A DNA stretch of 64,000 bases from Panicum virgatum (lineage: Eukaryota > Streptophyta > Magnoliopsida > Poales > Poaceae). The notes beneath the pieces are model-generated. The model was not told where the DNA came from. It made no database searches and saw nothing but the letters and a program-made list of their open reading frames with translations. The stretch spans positions 4,255,015 to 4,319,014 of the forward strand of contig NC_053146.1 of NCBI RefSeq assembly GCF_016808335.1. Reading direction: 5' to 3'. Shown piece after piece: positions 1 to 10,798 of this stretch (its first letter is position 1; the number at the start of each line of letters is the position of its first letter). The position numbers and the translations under genes were made by a program.

Positions 1-742
1 GAGTCCGCCGTCTGCGCCTTGGAGCCACGGAGGGGATTTTCATCTGCCCCCGCCATGGCGACCCTGATGCCCGAGCTCGGACGAGCCCTCATGGTGAGAG
101 GAGGGGAAGGGAGGGAGAGAGGAGACGAGGTTAGTGAATGGCGGCGCGGTGGAGGAGTGGCGGCGCGGTCATCGGAGCTGGGGGCGGTCAGAGGCGAGTG
201 GCGGCGCGGTCACCAGAGCTGGGGCAGTTGGAGGCAAGCGGCGGCCGTTGAATCCAGGGATGAGAGGTCGAGAGCTGGCCGACAATAGAGAGCGAAAGGG
301 AGTGAGCGGCCGCGACGGCAGAGAGCGAGTGGGAGCGAGCGGCGGCGACGGCTCCAGTGGGTAGGGTTTGGGGCGGCGGTCGGCGAGCGGTTTATTAGGG
401 TTTGGGGGGAGGCGGTGCTGGGGGGAGGCGGGGCTGGCGAAGGCCGCGTCGTGGGCTGGGCCGTCAACCGTCATCGACCAGGCCTCCAGACTCCAGTGAA
501 TCAATGGGCCAATGGGGGAATGGGGAGTGGGGTGGAGAGGAACGGGCCACTACCGGGCCGGCTGTTGAAACCGGGCAGTGCCCGTGCTGGCCCACGTGCC
601 TGGGGTGCAGCCCAGGCACGGCCTGCACCCCCGGGCTGTGCTAACCCGGGCCCATAGGTCACCGGGCCGCGCCGTGCTTGGGCCGGGCCAAAAAATAAGC
701 CTTGGGCCGGGCTAACGGGCTCGGGCTGCATGGCCATACATA
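1..742. mobile_element. hAT-like nonautonomous element, right part
   Basis: GC-rich stretch full of GGGCC/GGCCC words that ends at about 742 with TGGCCATACATA. This resembles the ends of two better-delimited elements at 43482-44523 and 55860-56730 (GGCCATGTATA at the latter). The left end lies outside the window, so no target duplication can be checked. The open frames here (19-364, 402-657) are low-complexity Gly/Arg/Pro strings without domain features and look like products of base composition. Confidence 0.45.
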
Positions 743-1038
743 GGTTTGGTCAAGCATTAAGATCTTCCATGTGGGCCTAAGAAAGGTATTTTGTGAGAGG
801 GGTGGGTGGGTTTAAGTTGGTAACAATTGTTTTCAATTCTTTCATCCTTTATAATACAGAAGATAGATAGAATAGATTTAAAATTTGACAGATGAATTTT
901 ATGGTGATGAAACTCTTCTTACATTCCATAAAACTTCATCATTCTCGCTCCTTGCATTATCAGCAAAATTGATGATATTTAATGCTATGAAACTCTCTAT
1001 GAAACTCCCATTGAGCATGGCCTAATTAGTGACTTTTA
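743..1038. other. unassigned intergenic DNA
   Basis: AT-rich sequence without a convincing coding frame, RNA gene or repeat boundary. Confidence 0.5.
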
Positions 1039-1147
1039 AGTACTCCTCCAACCCTTTTTTAGTTCAAAATTTTATATTATTTTTCTAATCATATCTCATT
1101 TCAAAAAAGCAGTATAATATTTTAAACTGAAAAAGGTTGAGGCACAC
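1039..1147. mobile_element. small Stowaway-like MITE
   Basis: About 110 bp imperfect inverted repeat. The left arm (TACTCCTCCAACCCTTTTTT, followed by AGTTCAAAATTTTATA) is the reverse complement, with mismatches, of the right arm near 1108-1140 (AATATTTTAAACTGAAAAAG followed by GTTGAGG). The size, AT-rich core and CTCC-type ends fit a Stowaway MITE. I am less sure of the exact ends. Confidence 0.55.
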
Positions 1148-1803
1148 CTAAGGGTTATCAATTAGCACCCCATGGTTGAGTGAACCATCACCTGAAGCAG
1201 TGAGCCAACAGGTGTTTTGGGCCCTAAGAGGCCCATTTAAAGACAGATTTTGTATATGCAAAGAGAACTTAGATGATGACATCACCCACACGCATGCAAT
1301 TTCGAAACTAAAAAAGCTATAAGCATTAAATTGAGCATCCAAATTAATTTTGGATGGCACCATTATCTTATTTATGATAAGATCTTCAAAACAAGATGAC
1401 ACTTGCTTATATTTGCGCTATATTATTTAAAAATATTTTTTATACTAAATAATTATTTTTTAATCCTGGGAACAAATAATTTAACTACACGAACTAATAA
1501 TTATTTTGACAAACAAAAAATTAAACATAAAGAACAAATAATAATGACGATGCACAAGAACAATTTAATTTACAAAGCGAACAATGGTTCAACGTCAAGG
1601 AACATTTAATTGTATATGAGCTTTAGAATGAAAAGAGGGAAAAATAAAAATTAATACAAAGCAGAACAAGAAAAAGAAATGAAAAATAAAATTTAGAAAA
1701 AAACTAGAATTGGAGAAATAAACAAAAAGAAGAAGGAAAAAAGTGCTACGACGCTTGTAGCTTGGAGTCTTGTTTTTCAGTAGAAAGCCCAACCATATGA
1801 GCC
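1148..1803. other. AT-rich intergenic DNA
   Basis: Long A- and T-rich stretches; the open frames are short and simple in composition. Nothing recognisable. Confidence 0.5.
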
Positions 1804-1935
1804 TTAGGGTGTGTTTAATTGAGCTTTTGGCTGTGGCTTTTGCCCCCAAAAGCCAACAGCCCAACTAAAAGGGTTGGCTGTCACTCAAAGCCACAGCCAA
1901 AAGCAGCTTTCATCTAGTATAAATTAGAAAGCACC
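1804..1935. mobile_element. hairpin-forming MITE-like repeat
   Basis: AGCTTTTGGCTGTGGCTTTT near 1823-1843 is repeated in inverted orientation near 1897-1917 (AAAGCCACAGCCAAAAGC). This gives a stem of about 18 bp with a loop of roughly 50 nt. The GGTGTGTTTAATTG start resembles grass MITE ends. Family not assigned. Confidence 0.5.
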
Positions 1936-2952
1936 TGGACCCCCTTTTTTCACTGGCTTTTGGGTCAAAAAATTACCCACCTGCCACTGATTATGTAGAT
2001 AACGGTTCGCTTCTTTCTTTTCCGTCCTTCTTCCCTCTCGCGACTGCTTCCTCGTCGGCACGCCACTGCTCCTCGCCGGCGCCCCTCACCTCTGGCCGCC
2101 CTCCGCTCCGGCGCCCCTGACCTCAGGCCGCCCTCCGCTCTGGCGCCCCTCTCCGATACTCCCACTCCGCCGCGGGAGTGGGGCCAAGTCCCAGCGCGTG
2201 CTCCGCCTGGAGCAAGCCGTCGCCGGCTCAGGCCCCGCCACGAGGGCGAGCTCGGTCGTTCTCCAGCCGCCGCTGGAGCTGGCTCCGCGCCCAGGGCGTG
2301 CTCCGCCGCGGCGAGCCGGCGGCGGCTCGGGAGTCGCCCCCAGGTGCTCTCCGCCGCCGGCTCGGGCTCCGCTCCAGGGTGAGCTCCGCCACGCGTGCCG
2401 CCGGCGGCGCGAGCTGCATTTGTGGTCAGAACTGAAGATGAATTATTGGCATTACTGTTGGTAGGGGTGGATAAGGAGCTACCTTGTCTAATTAAAGCCC
2501 ACTTAGGTAAGAGAAAATTCCTTGTATGACATCAGAAGATACCTCAATTCCTTTCTTGACCCTGAAAAAATTTCGATGCCTCATATGATTATGAATTTTA
2601 GTTTCGTTCCTCCAATAACACTGTTGTCAGTTTGTTGCTCAAATGTCGTGAAGTGGCCTGTGAAAACACCAATTTGCCCCTGGAAGCAGAATGGAGCCTA
2701 CAGATAAGCAGAATTTTCCCTTGACGTCTGTTTTCTTCTCATTTGCCCCGCGGCCCCGTCGCTGCTACCTGCCGCGGCGATGGCAGCCATAGAGCCCCCA
2801 CCCACCGCCCGAGGGGCAGCCAGGAGCCACGCCCCCTGCCACCCGCGCCGAAGGGCAGCCGGCCATCGCACCTGCCGCAGCCACGACGGCCACCGAGCCC
2901 CTACGCGCCCTGCCTCTGGCTGCCGCGCCCCTACCTGCCGCGGCCTCGGCAG
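1936..2952. other. GC-rich low-complexity region
   Basis: Contains degenerate CTCCGGCGCCCCT-type repeats (2040-2160), Pro/Arg/Ala-rich open frames on both strands, and an AT-richer piece at 2440-2720. No domain or splice structure can be supported. It may be captured gene sequence inside a transposon, but I see no boundaries. Confidence 0.4.
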
Positions 2953-3070
2953 CCGCCGAGCCCCTGCTTGCCGCGCCTCTGGCCGGCGCGGCCATGGTGG
3001 CCGCCGAGCCCCTGCCTGCCGCGCCTCTGGCCGGCGCGGCCATGGTGGCCGCCGAGCCCCTGCCTGCCAC
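2953..3070. repeat. 48 bp tandem repeat, about 2.4 copies
   Basis: The unit starts CCGCCGAGCCCCTGC and recurs at 2953, 3001 and 3049, so the period is exactly 48 bp. Copies are nearly identical apart from a CTTG/CCTG difference. Because 48 is a multiple of 3, all six frames translate as 16-residue repeats, which explains the open frames here. Confidence 0.85.
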
Positions 3071-3254
3071 GCCCGAAGACACCACGCCCCTACCCCCCCT
3101 GCGCCGCATCCATCAATGGAGCTTGAAGGACCGCCCGCCCTGCCACCGCCAGCCATGCCCGCCTGATCTAGGGTTTCATGAGGAAGAGAGGCGAGGGAAC
3201 AAGAGAAACATGGGTTTCAGGGAGAGATCTGTACCATTTAGTATTTATGTAAAA

Positions 3255-3950
3255 GGGTTATTTGGATAGGTGCCATTGCAACTTTCACATGTTAGAAATG
3301 TGCTACTACAATTCACCATATTGAAGATATGCAATCAGAATACCTCTTTCCCCTCCTTGGGCCCACCCGCAGGGTACTCCTTCCCTGTATTTTCCCGTAT
3401 AGACAATTTTACCCCTCTCTACTGCTCTGCCATCACGCGTCAACTGAGCCAGGAGCTCAGGGCTCCTGCCACCGCCGCCCCTCCTGCACCTGCCGGTCAC
3501 CCTGGCTCCTGCACTCGCTGGCCGCGCGCCCACCTCGGGAGGGCCCGTGCCTGGCCTGCCGGCCGCTCCGCCACCCGTCCTGGAGGCCGCGCCTGGAGGC
3601 TGCTCCCATTCCGCCTGGAGGCTGTGCACGCCTAGCCTGCCGCTCCGCGGCCGCGCCGCCACCCGGTCTAGAGGCCGCTCACGCTGCCACCCGGTCTTGG
3701 GCGCGCGACGGCCAGCGGCGGCAGGAAGCCTGGGCGCCTGGCCCAAGCGACCGAGCGACAGGGTACTACGTACTAGATGGATTGAGAGAGGGGTAAAATT
3801 GTCTATATGGGAAAATACAGTGAATGAGTACCCTGCAGGTGGGCCCAAGGCGGGAAAAGAGGTGTACTGATGGCATATCTCCAATATGGTGAATTGTAAT
3901 AGCATATTTCCAACCTGTGAAAGTTGTAATGGTACCAACCCAAATAACCC
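3255..3950. mobile_element. Mutator-like element with long TIRs
   Basis: A perfect 9 bp direct repeat TATGTAAAA (3246-3254 and 3951-3959) flanks 696 bp that start GGGTTATTTGG and end CCAAATAACCC. The terminal inverted repeats run about 170 bp (3255-3425 against 3775-3950) with scattered mismatches. Long TIRs plus a 9 bp target duplication are typical of MULEs. No transposase is present. The interior (about 3430-3770) is strikingly GC-rich, as in Pack-MULEs that carry gene fragments, but no protein domain is recognisable in it. Confidence 0.85.
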
Positions 3951-3959
3951 TATGTAAAA

Positions 3960-4532
3960 TGTAAGGGTTGTCGATGCTCTCCCTTCGTGGAAGCGATCCT
4001 GATGTACGGTTGAGATTCAAGTTATACGTGAATGATTTGGGTCGTCCCGAGGACACTCGAAGGACTACAGGGTTTAAAGTGTTTGAAGTGCGCTTACAAG
4101 AAATTACTGTTTCGGCAATGATTTGGCACTCGTAAGCCAATTTAAGTTGGATGGTTCCACCACATACTCCCGCGAACCCAGTAGAAGAAACCCAACCCAA
4201 CGCCACACACAGAGTTGGGTGGAACAAGACAAAGGAAAAGCAAAGCCTCCATGCCACTCTCCGATCCGTGAATAGGCTCGAGGGCTATTGTCGAGGTCAA
4301 TTACCATGGGCACCCCGAAGAAAAGTACCTGCTGGCCGGTGGTCACACCCGATGACCTGCTAAGCTGGCCGCGCACGCGGCGACGCGGCATCGGCCCCCT
4401 CGGCAAGATGGCAACTGCTAGACACATGCCATCATTCCAACCTCCCGTAAGTTCAGCAGAGTCGGGGAACCAACGCCAGACACATGTGGCATCGTCCCGA
4501 TCTCTAGAGAGAAGTTTGCCTTGAGGGAGGAG
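3960..4532 (+). mobile_element. LTR-element 3' internal remnant
   Basis: Sequence leading into a purine run (TTGAGGGAGGAG, 4521-4532) that sits directly before a TG-starting LTR-like block. That order is the polypurine tract followed by the 3' LTR of a plus-strand LTR retrotransposon. No gag or pol domain survives, so the family is unknown. Confidence 0.4.
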
Positions 4533-4866
4533 TGTTGAAAAGAGCAAGGCAATATTCTAAAATATTCTTCACCATGCAAGGAGATATTTTCTACGGAGCA
4601 CTCTAGAACTAGTAATAAGTAAAATTAGACAATATTAGAATATTTAGAAATTCTTCAGAAAGCGGATACTTGTCTTAATATCATGGTCCCCTTAGCCTAT
4701 AAATAGAGACCCCTCCATTACCATGACATTCATCCATTATGATGGTAGATAAGACGAGGTAGTGCTAGATAGGAAAGAGCAGAGAGAAGGGTGTATGCTC
4801 TTGTGTAGTATTATTGTGTTGCGACAAAGTCTTATTCTTGTAAATATTAGCCTCCCAGTTGAACCA
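4533..4866 (+). repeat. probable 3' LTR
   Basis: Begins TGTTGAAAAGAGC immediately after a purine tract. It contains a TATA box in CCTATAAATAGAGACCC (about 4697) and ends near GAACCA. Length about 330 bp. The end position is a guess because no matching 5' LTR exists in the window. Confidence 0.4.
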
Positions 4867-5389
4867 TATAGTTACTTACTCCATCCTTATTAAGTGTCGC
4901 TAGAAAACTAAGTTAGGAACCAATGCAATTGGCAAAAGACCCTAACAACTCTACGTAGTAATTGTCAGCTGACACATTTGGATGTTTATGCCATTGCAAA
5001 TTGCTAGCTCCAAGATCGACCAATTACATATGAAAACAGAGAACTTTACCACCAAATTGCTAGCTCAGATTCCTTATGAACATATAAATTCAAAGGAGAC
5101 AGACTCCATTTAATTCAAGATAGCACATACCAGCAGCACATCCAAGTAAGTACTACTTTGATTATTAGAACCAAAAAACACATAACATAATCTACTCCAC
5201 TTCAAAAGGGTAGAGTTAGGGGCCATACTGGAAAAAAAAAACTATACCTGGCTTGCGGAGTTGGACTTGTCTGATAGGGCTACTCTCTCGGCTGCTGCTG
5301 TCGCCCTCTCGGCCACTGCGGTAGCCCTCTCGGTAGTTGTGCGTACCTCTGCGGTGACCTTGGATCCCATGTTCCCTGTAGCTTGGGCT
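4867..5389. other. unassigned intergenic DNA
   Basis: Starts with a TACTCCATCC...AAGTGTCGCT segment that looks like one Stowaway MITE end (about 4878-4910). The rest holds nothing I can assign, except the GC-richer 5270-5390, which continues the minus-strand gene fragment beyond its stop. Confidence 0.4.
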
Positions 5390-5690
5390 TCAGCCTTTGT
5401 CCTCGGCAGCCGTCACCAAGTGGTAGATGATCACTAGAAAGGTGGCAATCATAGCGCTGAGACACGCAGCAGTGACTACTGCTATCACACCCACCTGGTC
5501 CTTTGCCTGGGAAGTCTGGGTCCTGCATATTAGATTTTAATCAGAAGAGTTCATGAAAATGAAGAAAATAGCAAAATTTTTTATTGAACCTACTCCATCA
5601 ATTTGGAAGTTGATGTGAGATCTTGTTGCACCCTGTTGAGCTGCTCGCGGATTGACTGCGCCTCCATCGCCAGTTGGCCGCTCACCTCCT
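5390..5690 (-). pseudogene. two-exon gene fragment: coiled coil plus membrane segment
   Basis: Not recognised. On the minus strand, sequence from about 5690 encodes a Glu/Gln-rich helical stretch (KLEEVSGQLAMEAQSIREQL onward) ending in ...ATGGA at 5594. A GTAGGT donor follows, then an intron of about 70 bp and an AG acceptor before 5522. Splicing keeps the frame and leads into QTSQAKDQVGVIAVVTAACL and a hydrophobic run of about 24 residues (one membrane helix), stopping at TGA 5392-5390. The 5' part is missing. It looks like the C-terminal end of a small tail-anchored coiled-coil protein, or a transposon-borne copy of one. The exon pairing is my inference. Confidence 0.3.
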
Positions 5691-6279
5691 CCAGCTTGTT
5701 ATATATGAAAAGCTATGTCTTGGTCAGACTGGAAGGTGGCGTGGAAAAAAACCCGAAGAGGACGCGGGACAACACTAGATGAGGGCGAGGGTGAGCCGGT
5801 GCGTGGGAAAGGCGGTGTGTCGGTTATAGACATTTTCCATCAGCACCGGGACATTTGCAGAGACACAGTCGTCAACTATTCAGCAAACAAACAGACCTAC
5901 AATGATATAAACTTCTGAATGTTTGTAGCCACTTTTCAGAAAAAAAGTTTTGTAGCAAAGTGTACTATTAGATCGTACTTGGAAACATGAAGAGCGACAC
6001 AATCTTTGAAATATCAACCAACACACAAATGAGTGATAAATTTTTACAGAAGGGTACTTATATTTCATTTGCGACAATGATTTCCATTTACCAGTAGTAC
6101 CTATAAATTAGAAGAGAAGAAGAATAGACACCATATATAACAAGCAAATAGACAGACATTATTTTTGTGAAAAACAGAAAAAAGACAAACGACATGCAAA
6201 TCCAATTCAATACTCACATGCCTCTTCTCTCCTTTCTTCGTTCATTGTGCACATTCACCTTGCATGCTTCCAAGCTCAT
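5691..6279. other. unassigned intergenic DNA
   Basis: AT-rich DNA with short open frames only; nothing recognisable up to the LINE target duplication. Confidence 0.5.
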
Positions 6280-6291
6280 AATTAAACAGAA
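6280..6291. repeat. LINE target-site duplication, left
   Basis: AATTAAACAGAA, repeated exactly at 8777-8788. The match extends with one mismatch into TGAAA on both sides, so the true duplication may be up to 18 bp. Confidence 0.7.
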
Positions 6292-6325
6292 ATGAAATTT
6301 TGGGAAGTGGTTAAAAAAAGACTTA

Positions 6326-7393
6326 ATGGCCCTCTTTAGTAGTTTCGATAAGGAAGAGATCAACTTAGCAAAGCTGAACTATGCCACTATAGTGTTAATC
6401 CCGAAAGAACCAAATGCCACCAATTTGAAAAAGTTCAGACCTATCAGTCTTTTAAACTGCAGTTTTAAAATTTTCTCTAAAGCCTTGAATAATAGGTTGA
6501 TTAAAGTGTGTGATAGGCTCATTGCTCCCAATCAGAATGCCTTCATTAAAGGTAGGTTTATCTTAGAAAGCATGGTAGCTGCTCATGAAATAATTCATGA
6601 GGTTTCGAGGAATAAAGAAAATGTTATTATTTTGAAGTTAGACTATGAAAAAGCGTATGATAGAGTGAGTTGGGAGTTCCTCGAAGAGATGCTAACTACT
6701 AGAGGTTTGGGAACCAAGTGGATCTACTGGATAAGGTGTGTGGTGAGAGATGGGTCTCTTTGCGTTAAACTTAATGATGAGGATAGTCACCACTTCAAAC
6801 CTGGTAAAGGTTTGAAACAGGGTGACCCTCTATCGCCCCTCCTTTTTAACTTTGTAGCCGATGTCTTTACAAGGATGCTTATGAAAGCAGTTGACCACAA
6901 CTTAATTGCTGGTCTGATGAAGAATTCCATTGATGGAGGTATCATTAGTTTGCAATATGCAGATGATACAATCCTTTTTCTAGATAATGATTTGGACAAG
7001 GCCCGGCACTTCAAGTGGCTTTTGGCCTGTTTTGAAAGTCTTTCGGGCATGAAAATAAACTATGATAAAAGTGACATGATGGCCATTGGCCTGTCAGAGG
7101 AGGAATGTAACCAGTATGCTAGGCTCTTCTACTGTAAACTGGGCACTTTCCCCTTCAAATACTTGGGCGTCCCCTTACACTATGCTAAGCTTAGAAGAGA
7201 GGATATCCAACCAGTTATTGACAAAATAGTTAAATGGATTGCAGGTTGGAAAGGGAAACTCTTATCCTATGGTGTGAGGCTGACCTTGCTGAAAGCTTGC
7301 TTAGCAAGCATTCCAATTTATTTGATGTCGGTAATCAAGTTTCCTAAATGGGCTTTGGAAGCCATTAATTCTCAGATGGCTTTCCTGGAATAA
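6326..7393 (+). pseudogene. LINE reverse transcriptase domain (ORF2 fragment)
   Basis: A 355-residue open stretch with the landmarks of a plant L1-type reverse transcriptase: IPKEPNATNLKKFRPISLLN near the start, LKLDYEKAYDRVSWEFL (palm aspartates), KGLKQGDPLSPLLF, and QYADDTILFL with the YADD catalytic box at about residues 211-214. The palm motifs are intact. Upstream codons continue in another frame (KFWEVV from about 6297, shifted at the A run near 6314), and a further frameshift at about 7385 ends the frame, so the ATG at 6326 is not a genuine start. The polymerase would have copied LINE RNA at nicked nuclear DNA. The sequence is a dead fragment. Confidence 0.85.
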
Positions 7394-7425
7394 CAAGGAG
7401 GGTGAGAAAAATACCATTTAGCTAA

Positions 7426-8680
7426 TTGGCAGCTTGTGTCCCAAAAAAAAAAGAATATGGGGGGATGGGGGTCCCTGATTTACAAAATCTGAATTTATGT
7501 TTGTTGGCCTCTTTGATTAAGAGATACCACCTTAACAAAAGTAATGTCTGGAGACGAATAGTTGACAGCAAATACAACTTAGACAACCCCAGTATTTTCT
7601 GTTGCCCTGATACAGGGGTTTCCTCTTTTTGGAAAGGTGTCCTTTGGGCGTGTAAGGCTGCAAAGATGGGTTACTGCTGGAAAGTCAATAATGGAAAGTC
7701 CATAGATTTTGGGAAGATAGATGGTTTGGCAATTCTAGCCTAGCCATCTAGTTTTGGCCTCTGTATGTGATTGCTAATGAAAAGGGAGCTACTATTGATG
7801 AGGTGTGGGATGGTACTGACCTGAAATTGACTTTTAGAAGGACAGTTTCGGAACAGGGTAAGGCTTTGTGGTATGAGATCTGTAGTATTGCAGAGTCTCT
7901 TTCCTTAACTGAGGAAGAAGATAGGCTGATGTGGAGCTTTAGCTCATCAGGTACCTATTCAGTCCAATCGTTATATGGTGTGATTAGCTTCAGAGGGGTG
8001 AAACCTATCTATCCCCCAACAGTTTGAGGTTGAAAGTTCCCCCTTGGGTTCAGGTGTTCCTTTGGCTTCTTAGTAATAACAAATTGCTCACTAGGGACAA
8101 TCTGAGTAAGAGAAGGCCGATGGCGGATGTAACATGTGTGTTCTGTTCTGAAAATGAGTCGATTGTGCACTTATTCTTTGAGTGTTGTGTAGCAAAAGAG
8201 GTTTGGTCCTCATGTGCTAACAGCTTGGGCATCTTTCTGAATCCTGGGTTTGAGTCTATTGCTAGACTTTGGATTTATAAGAAAAAGCTTGCCATCACTA
8301 ACCTTTGCACATCTGCTATTCTGTGGTGCATTTGGAACTTACGGAATGCCTTTTGTTTTCAGGGGAAATGCTGGAGGGACGTGCCAATAGTGCTAACCAA
8401 AGCCTGCAGGATGATGAGGAGATGGAAAAGCCTTTGCAATGGTCAAGAATCGATGCAACTGCATAAGATGGTGGAAGAAATAGAAGGAATTGCCAGGCAG
8501 CCGCTGCGCATCAGCTGGGGACATCAAGCTTCATGGGATGTTCAGCAGAGACAAGACTTGGAGGGGACGGGAGCAGTCGCTTCATCTACTTTTGGCGCGC
8601 ATTCAACATCTGAATGTTTTGTCTCTAGGACTGTTTACCGATCTAACGGTTGTCTTGAGGGAGCGGGTTGTGCTTGAGCG
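7426..8680 (+). pseudogene. LINE ORF2 C-terminal region (zf-RVT), three frames
   Basis: Continuation of the LINE ORF2 in three successive frames: 7426-7743 (VPDLQNLNLCLLASLIKRYH), 7767-8027 (RLMWSFSSSGTYSVQSLYG) and 8024-8677. The last has VPPWVQVFLWLLSNNKLLT and a Cys/His cluster C-X2-C...H...C (CVFC...IVHLFFECC) typical of the zf-RVT segment downstream of plant LINE polymerases. Frame changes near 7740 and 8024 disable it. The C-terminal third is poorly conserved and may be partly out of frame. Confidence 0.75.
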
Positions 8681-8776
8681 TCCTCTTCTTTCTGCACTCT
8701 CACTTGCTGTAACAGACTGTTTCGTTTTCTTCTCTGCTGAGAAGTTAAATGAGGGAAACCTTCCCTTTTGTCTAAA

Positions 8777-8788
8777 AATTAAACAGAA
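8777..8788. repeat. LINE target-site duplication, right
   Basis: Exact copy of AATTAAACAGAA at 6280-6291, following the short A-rich tail of the LINE. Confidence 0.7.
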
Positions 8789-9417
8789 CTGAAACCATCG
8801 ATATGTTTACAAGCAAGTTGTGCATCGAGTTTATGTCCATCTCTAGATTCTGCTCATAAGTAAAAGCAAACAGAGTATGTCGATTAGATCATATCATACT
8901 GCTCGTGACTTGTGAGCAGCTTATGTTGGCAAGCCGCAAGCGTCACGCCGGCCAGCCCTAGAGAAGAGCAAGCTAATTGCAGACGTGCTCTGTTTCCCAT
9001 CACACTCGTGTTCACAGCCTATTTTTGTCCACTCAGGAAAACATGAGAGTGGACAAGAGCACACTCTGTCATATAGTATTATACTATACTAGAAGAGCTG
9101 ATTTGTATTAGGTTATTTTTGCTCATGAAATTGTATTAGGTTATTCCAGGGAATTAAAAGGTTTATTAATTTCTAATGTCCAAACTAGACGCAAAAATTG
9201 GAACAACATTATGAGATGTACAATCTCTATGAAAGGATCGAGCACCCATTTCTTCCAGGTAAGTAGTACAAACAGGACAAGAAGTTGATGTTAGGAAGAT
9301 TGTCTGCTCATAGCTCCGACTTGCAGTTTCTACTCGCGTTTCCAAACAGACGCTTCAACTTCTGGCACGCTGCTTCAGAGAAACTGAGGCGCAGATGCCC
9401 TGCAAGCCAACATTCTG
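8789..9417. other. unassigned intergenic DNA
   Basis: Contains the phrase TGTATTAGGTTATT twice (about 9106 and 9132). Otherwise nothing assignable. Confidence 0.5.
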
Positions 9418-9564
9418 TTCCCTTATGCTTCCCAATCCTATACTGTTGCCATCAAAGTTGAGCCAACCAGATAGCTTCCACAATCTCAAAGGCAATGTTC
9501 TTGACGCTCTTTGTCATCCTTTAAGTCATCTGCATTCAGCCTCTTATTTGCCCCAGTATATAAG
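9418..9564 (-). ncRNA. array unit 1: miR2118-like motif plus TATA box
   Basis: Read on the minus strand: TATA box CTTATATA at 9564-9557, then about 117 bp later the motif TAGGATTGGGAAGCATAAGG at 9440-9421, whose plus-strand complement begins TTCCC. The motif has one G-to-A change in the GGGAGGCAT core. Proposed as the 5' part of a noncoding precursor transcript carrying a miR2118 target. Function is inferred from the array. Confidence 0.35.
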
Positions 9565-10664
9565 CCTTAAGGCTCTCTTAAGCCTCATGCATAGGATCAA
9601 AGTAGGCAACAACTTTTTATTAAATCATCAGGATTCATAAATGACCTCTGGCCTTAATACTAGTAGGTGCACGGAAAAGTCTAAGCTGACGGGGCAAAAA
9701 GGTTTTTAATAAACTATACATCAACAATTTTGGATAAAGGAAAAATCCCAGCCTTGAACATTGACATGTGAATGTCTACAAACCAATCGTTACAAGAGTT
9801 CTTAGACTCTGAACCTCAAAAGAGGATCTAAAAACACAAGAAAGAAAACTCTAAAACAAAGAAAGAAATCAAGAAAACTAAGCTTCAATCCTTCTCTTCG
9901 TCCATGTTTCATCCTTGCAAAACCTTTACGCAGCACCTCTCGTTTTCATAATTTTGTTACTTAGTAATCAGTTAAGTGATACCAAGCAGTTAAGGTGACT
10001 AAAAGCAATAGTTTATGCAAACAACAATAGATACATATGCTGGAGATTGTGAGATCGATGCCAGGTTAGAATAGGTTACTCGAGTTGCAAGGACAGATGC
10101 TTTGCAGATCTGCTGCGATATTGTGTTTTAAGTCTTAACTCTTAAAAGTAAAACATTGGAGGTTGTCACTTTGAATGTCGTCACCAACAGTAGATGGAAA
10201 AGCAATAATAGACCTTGCTTTTGATTACTTACTTCTGCCTGAGTACACTTCTCATTATTTCTTTTGGGATCAACTTTTAAGCTGAGAACTCTGTAAAAAC
10301 TTAGCCGTGTGTTCACGGAGAGGCTGGATACTAATCTATTTTATAAAGAAAAAGCAACATCAAGAAGTGAAAAAGAAAAAGGAATGCACTACTCCAGTGA
10401 TGGACCAGCAGCACCTGACCTAATAAACCACAAGTCCTACAGCTGCAGAGGATCAGAGTAGGCAGCTGCAGCGATAGTTGTATACTTGTAATTTCAGAGA
10501 TGGAATTCTAAGCTCTAGATTTTTTGGCTGATTTTGCACTCTCGATTGGGCTACTGTTCTACATGATAGGTAATGCAAAAAGAGAAATACCAAACCCGCT
10601 TGTGTTGTCTAACTGCCTACTTGTGCACCAAACAGGTGCAGGTGCTTTGCAAGCCAACATAACA
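9565..10664. other. inter-unit DNA
   Basis: No conserved coding frame or repeat ends. If unit 2 is a PHAS locus, this is the region downstream of its site on the minus strand and would be the phasiRNA-producing part. Confidence 0.35.
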
Positions 10665-10798
10665 TTCCCTAATGCTTCCCAAGCCTACGTGGGAATAGTC
10701 CCGGGTATGCATTGTGCTCCAACTGGATAGCTTCCTCAAAGGAACGATGGCTAAATAGAGTTTGCACTGTTCTTATCGCTCTTGCTCATTCTTATATA
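10665..10798 (-). ncRNA. array unit 2: miR2118-like motif plus TATA box
   Basis: Plus-strand motif TTCCCTAATGCTTCCCAAGC (10665-10684, continuing CTA). The minus-strand complement begins TAGGCTTGGGAAGCAT. A strong minus-strand TATA box (TATATAAG) lies at 10798-10791, 104 bp away. This is one of the closest matches in the window to miR2118 as I remember it, with a single extra base near its 5' end. Confidence 0.4.

Larger units (their letters stand above)
6292..8776 (+). mobile_element. 5'-truncated L1-type LINE
   Basis: Flanked by a 12 bp direct repeat and carrying only the 3' half of ORF2: reverse transcriptase, connector, zf-RVT-like region and 3' UTR ending in a short A run. ORF1 and the endonuclease are absent, as expected when target-primed reverse transcription stops early. 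The element starts directly inside the RT upstream region. Inactive. Confidence 0.85.
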
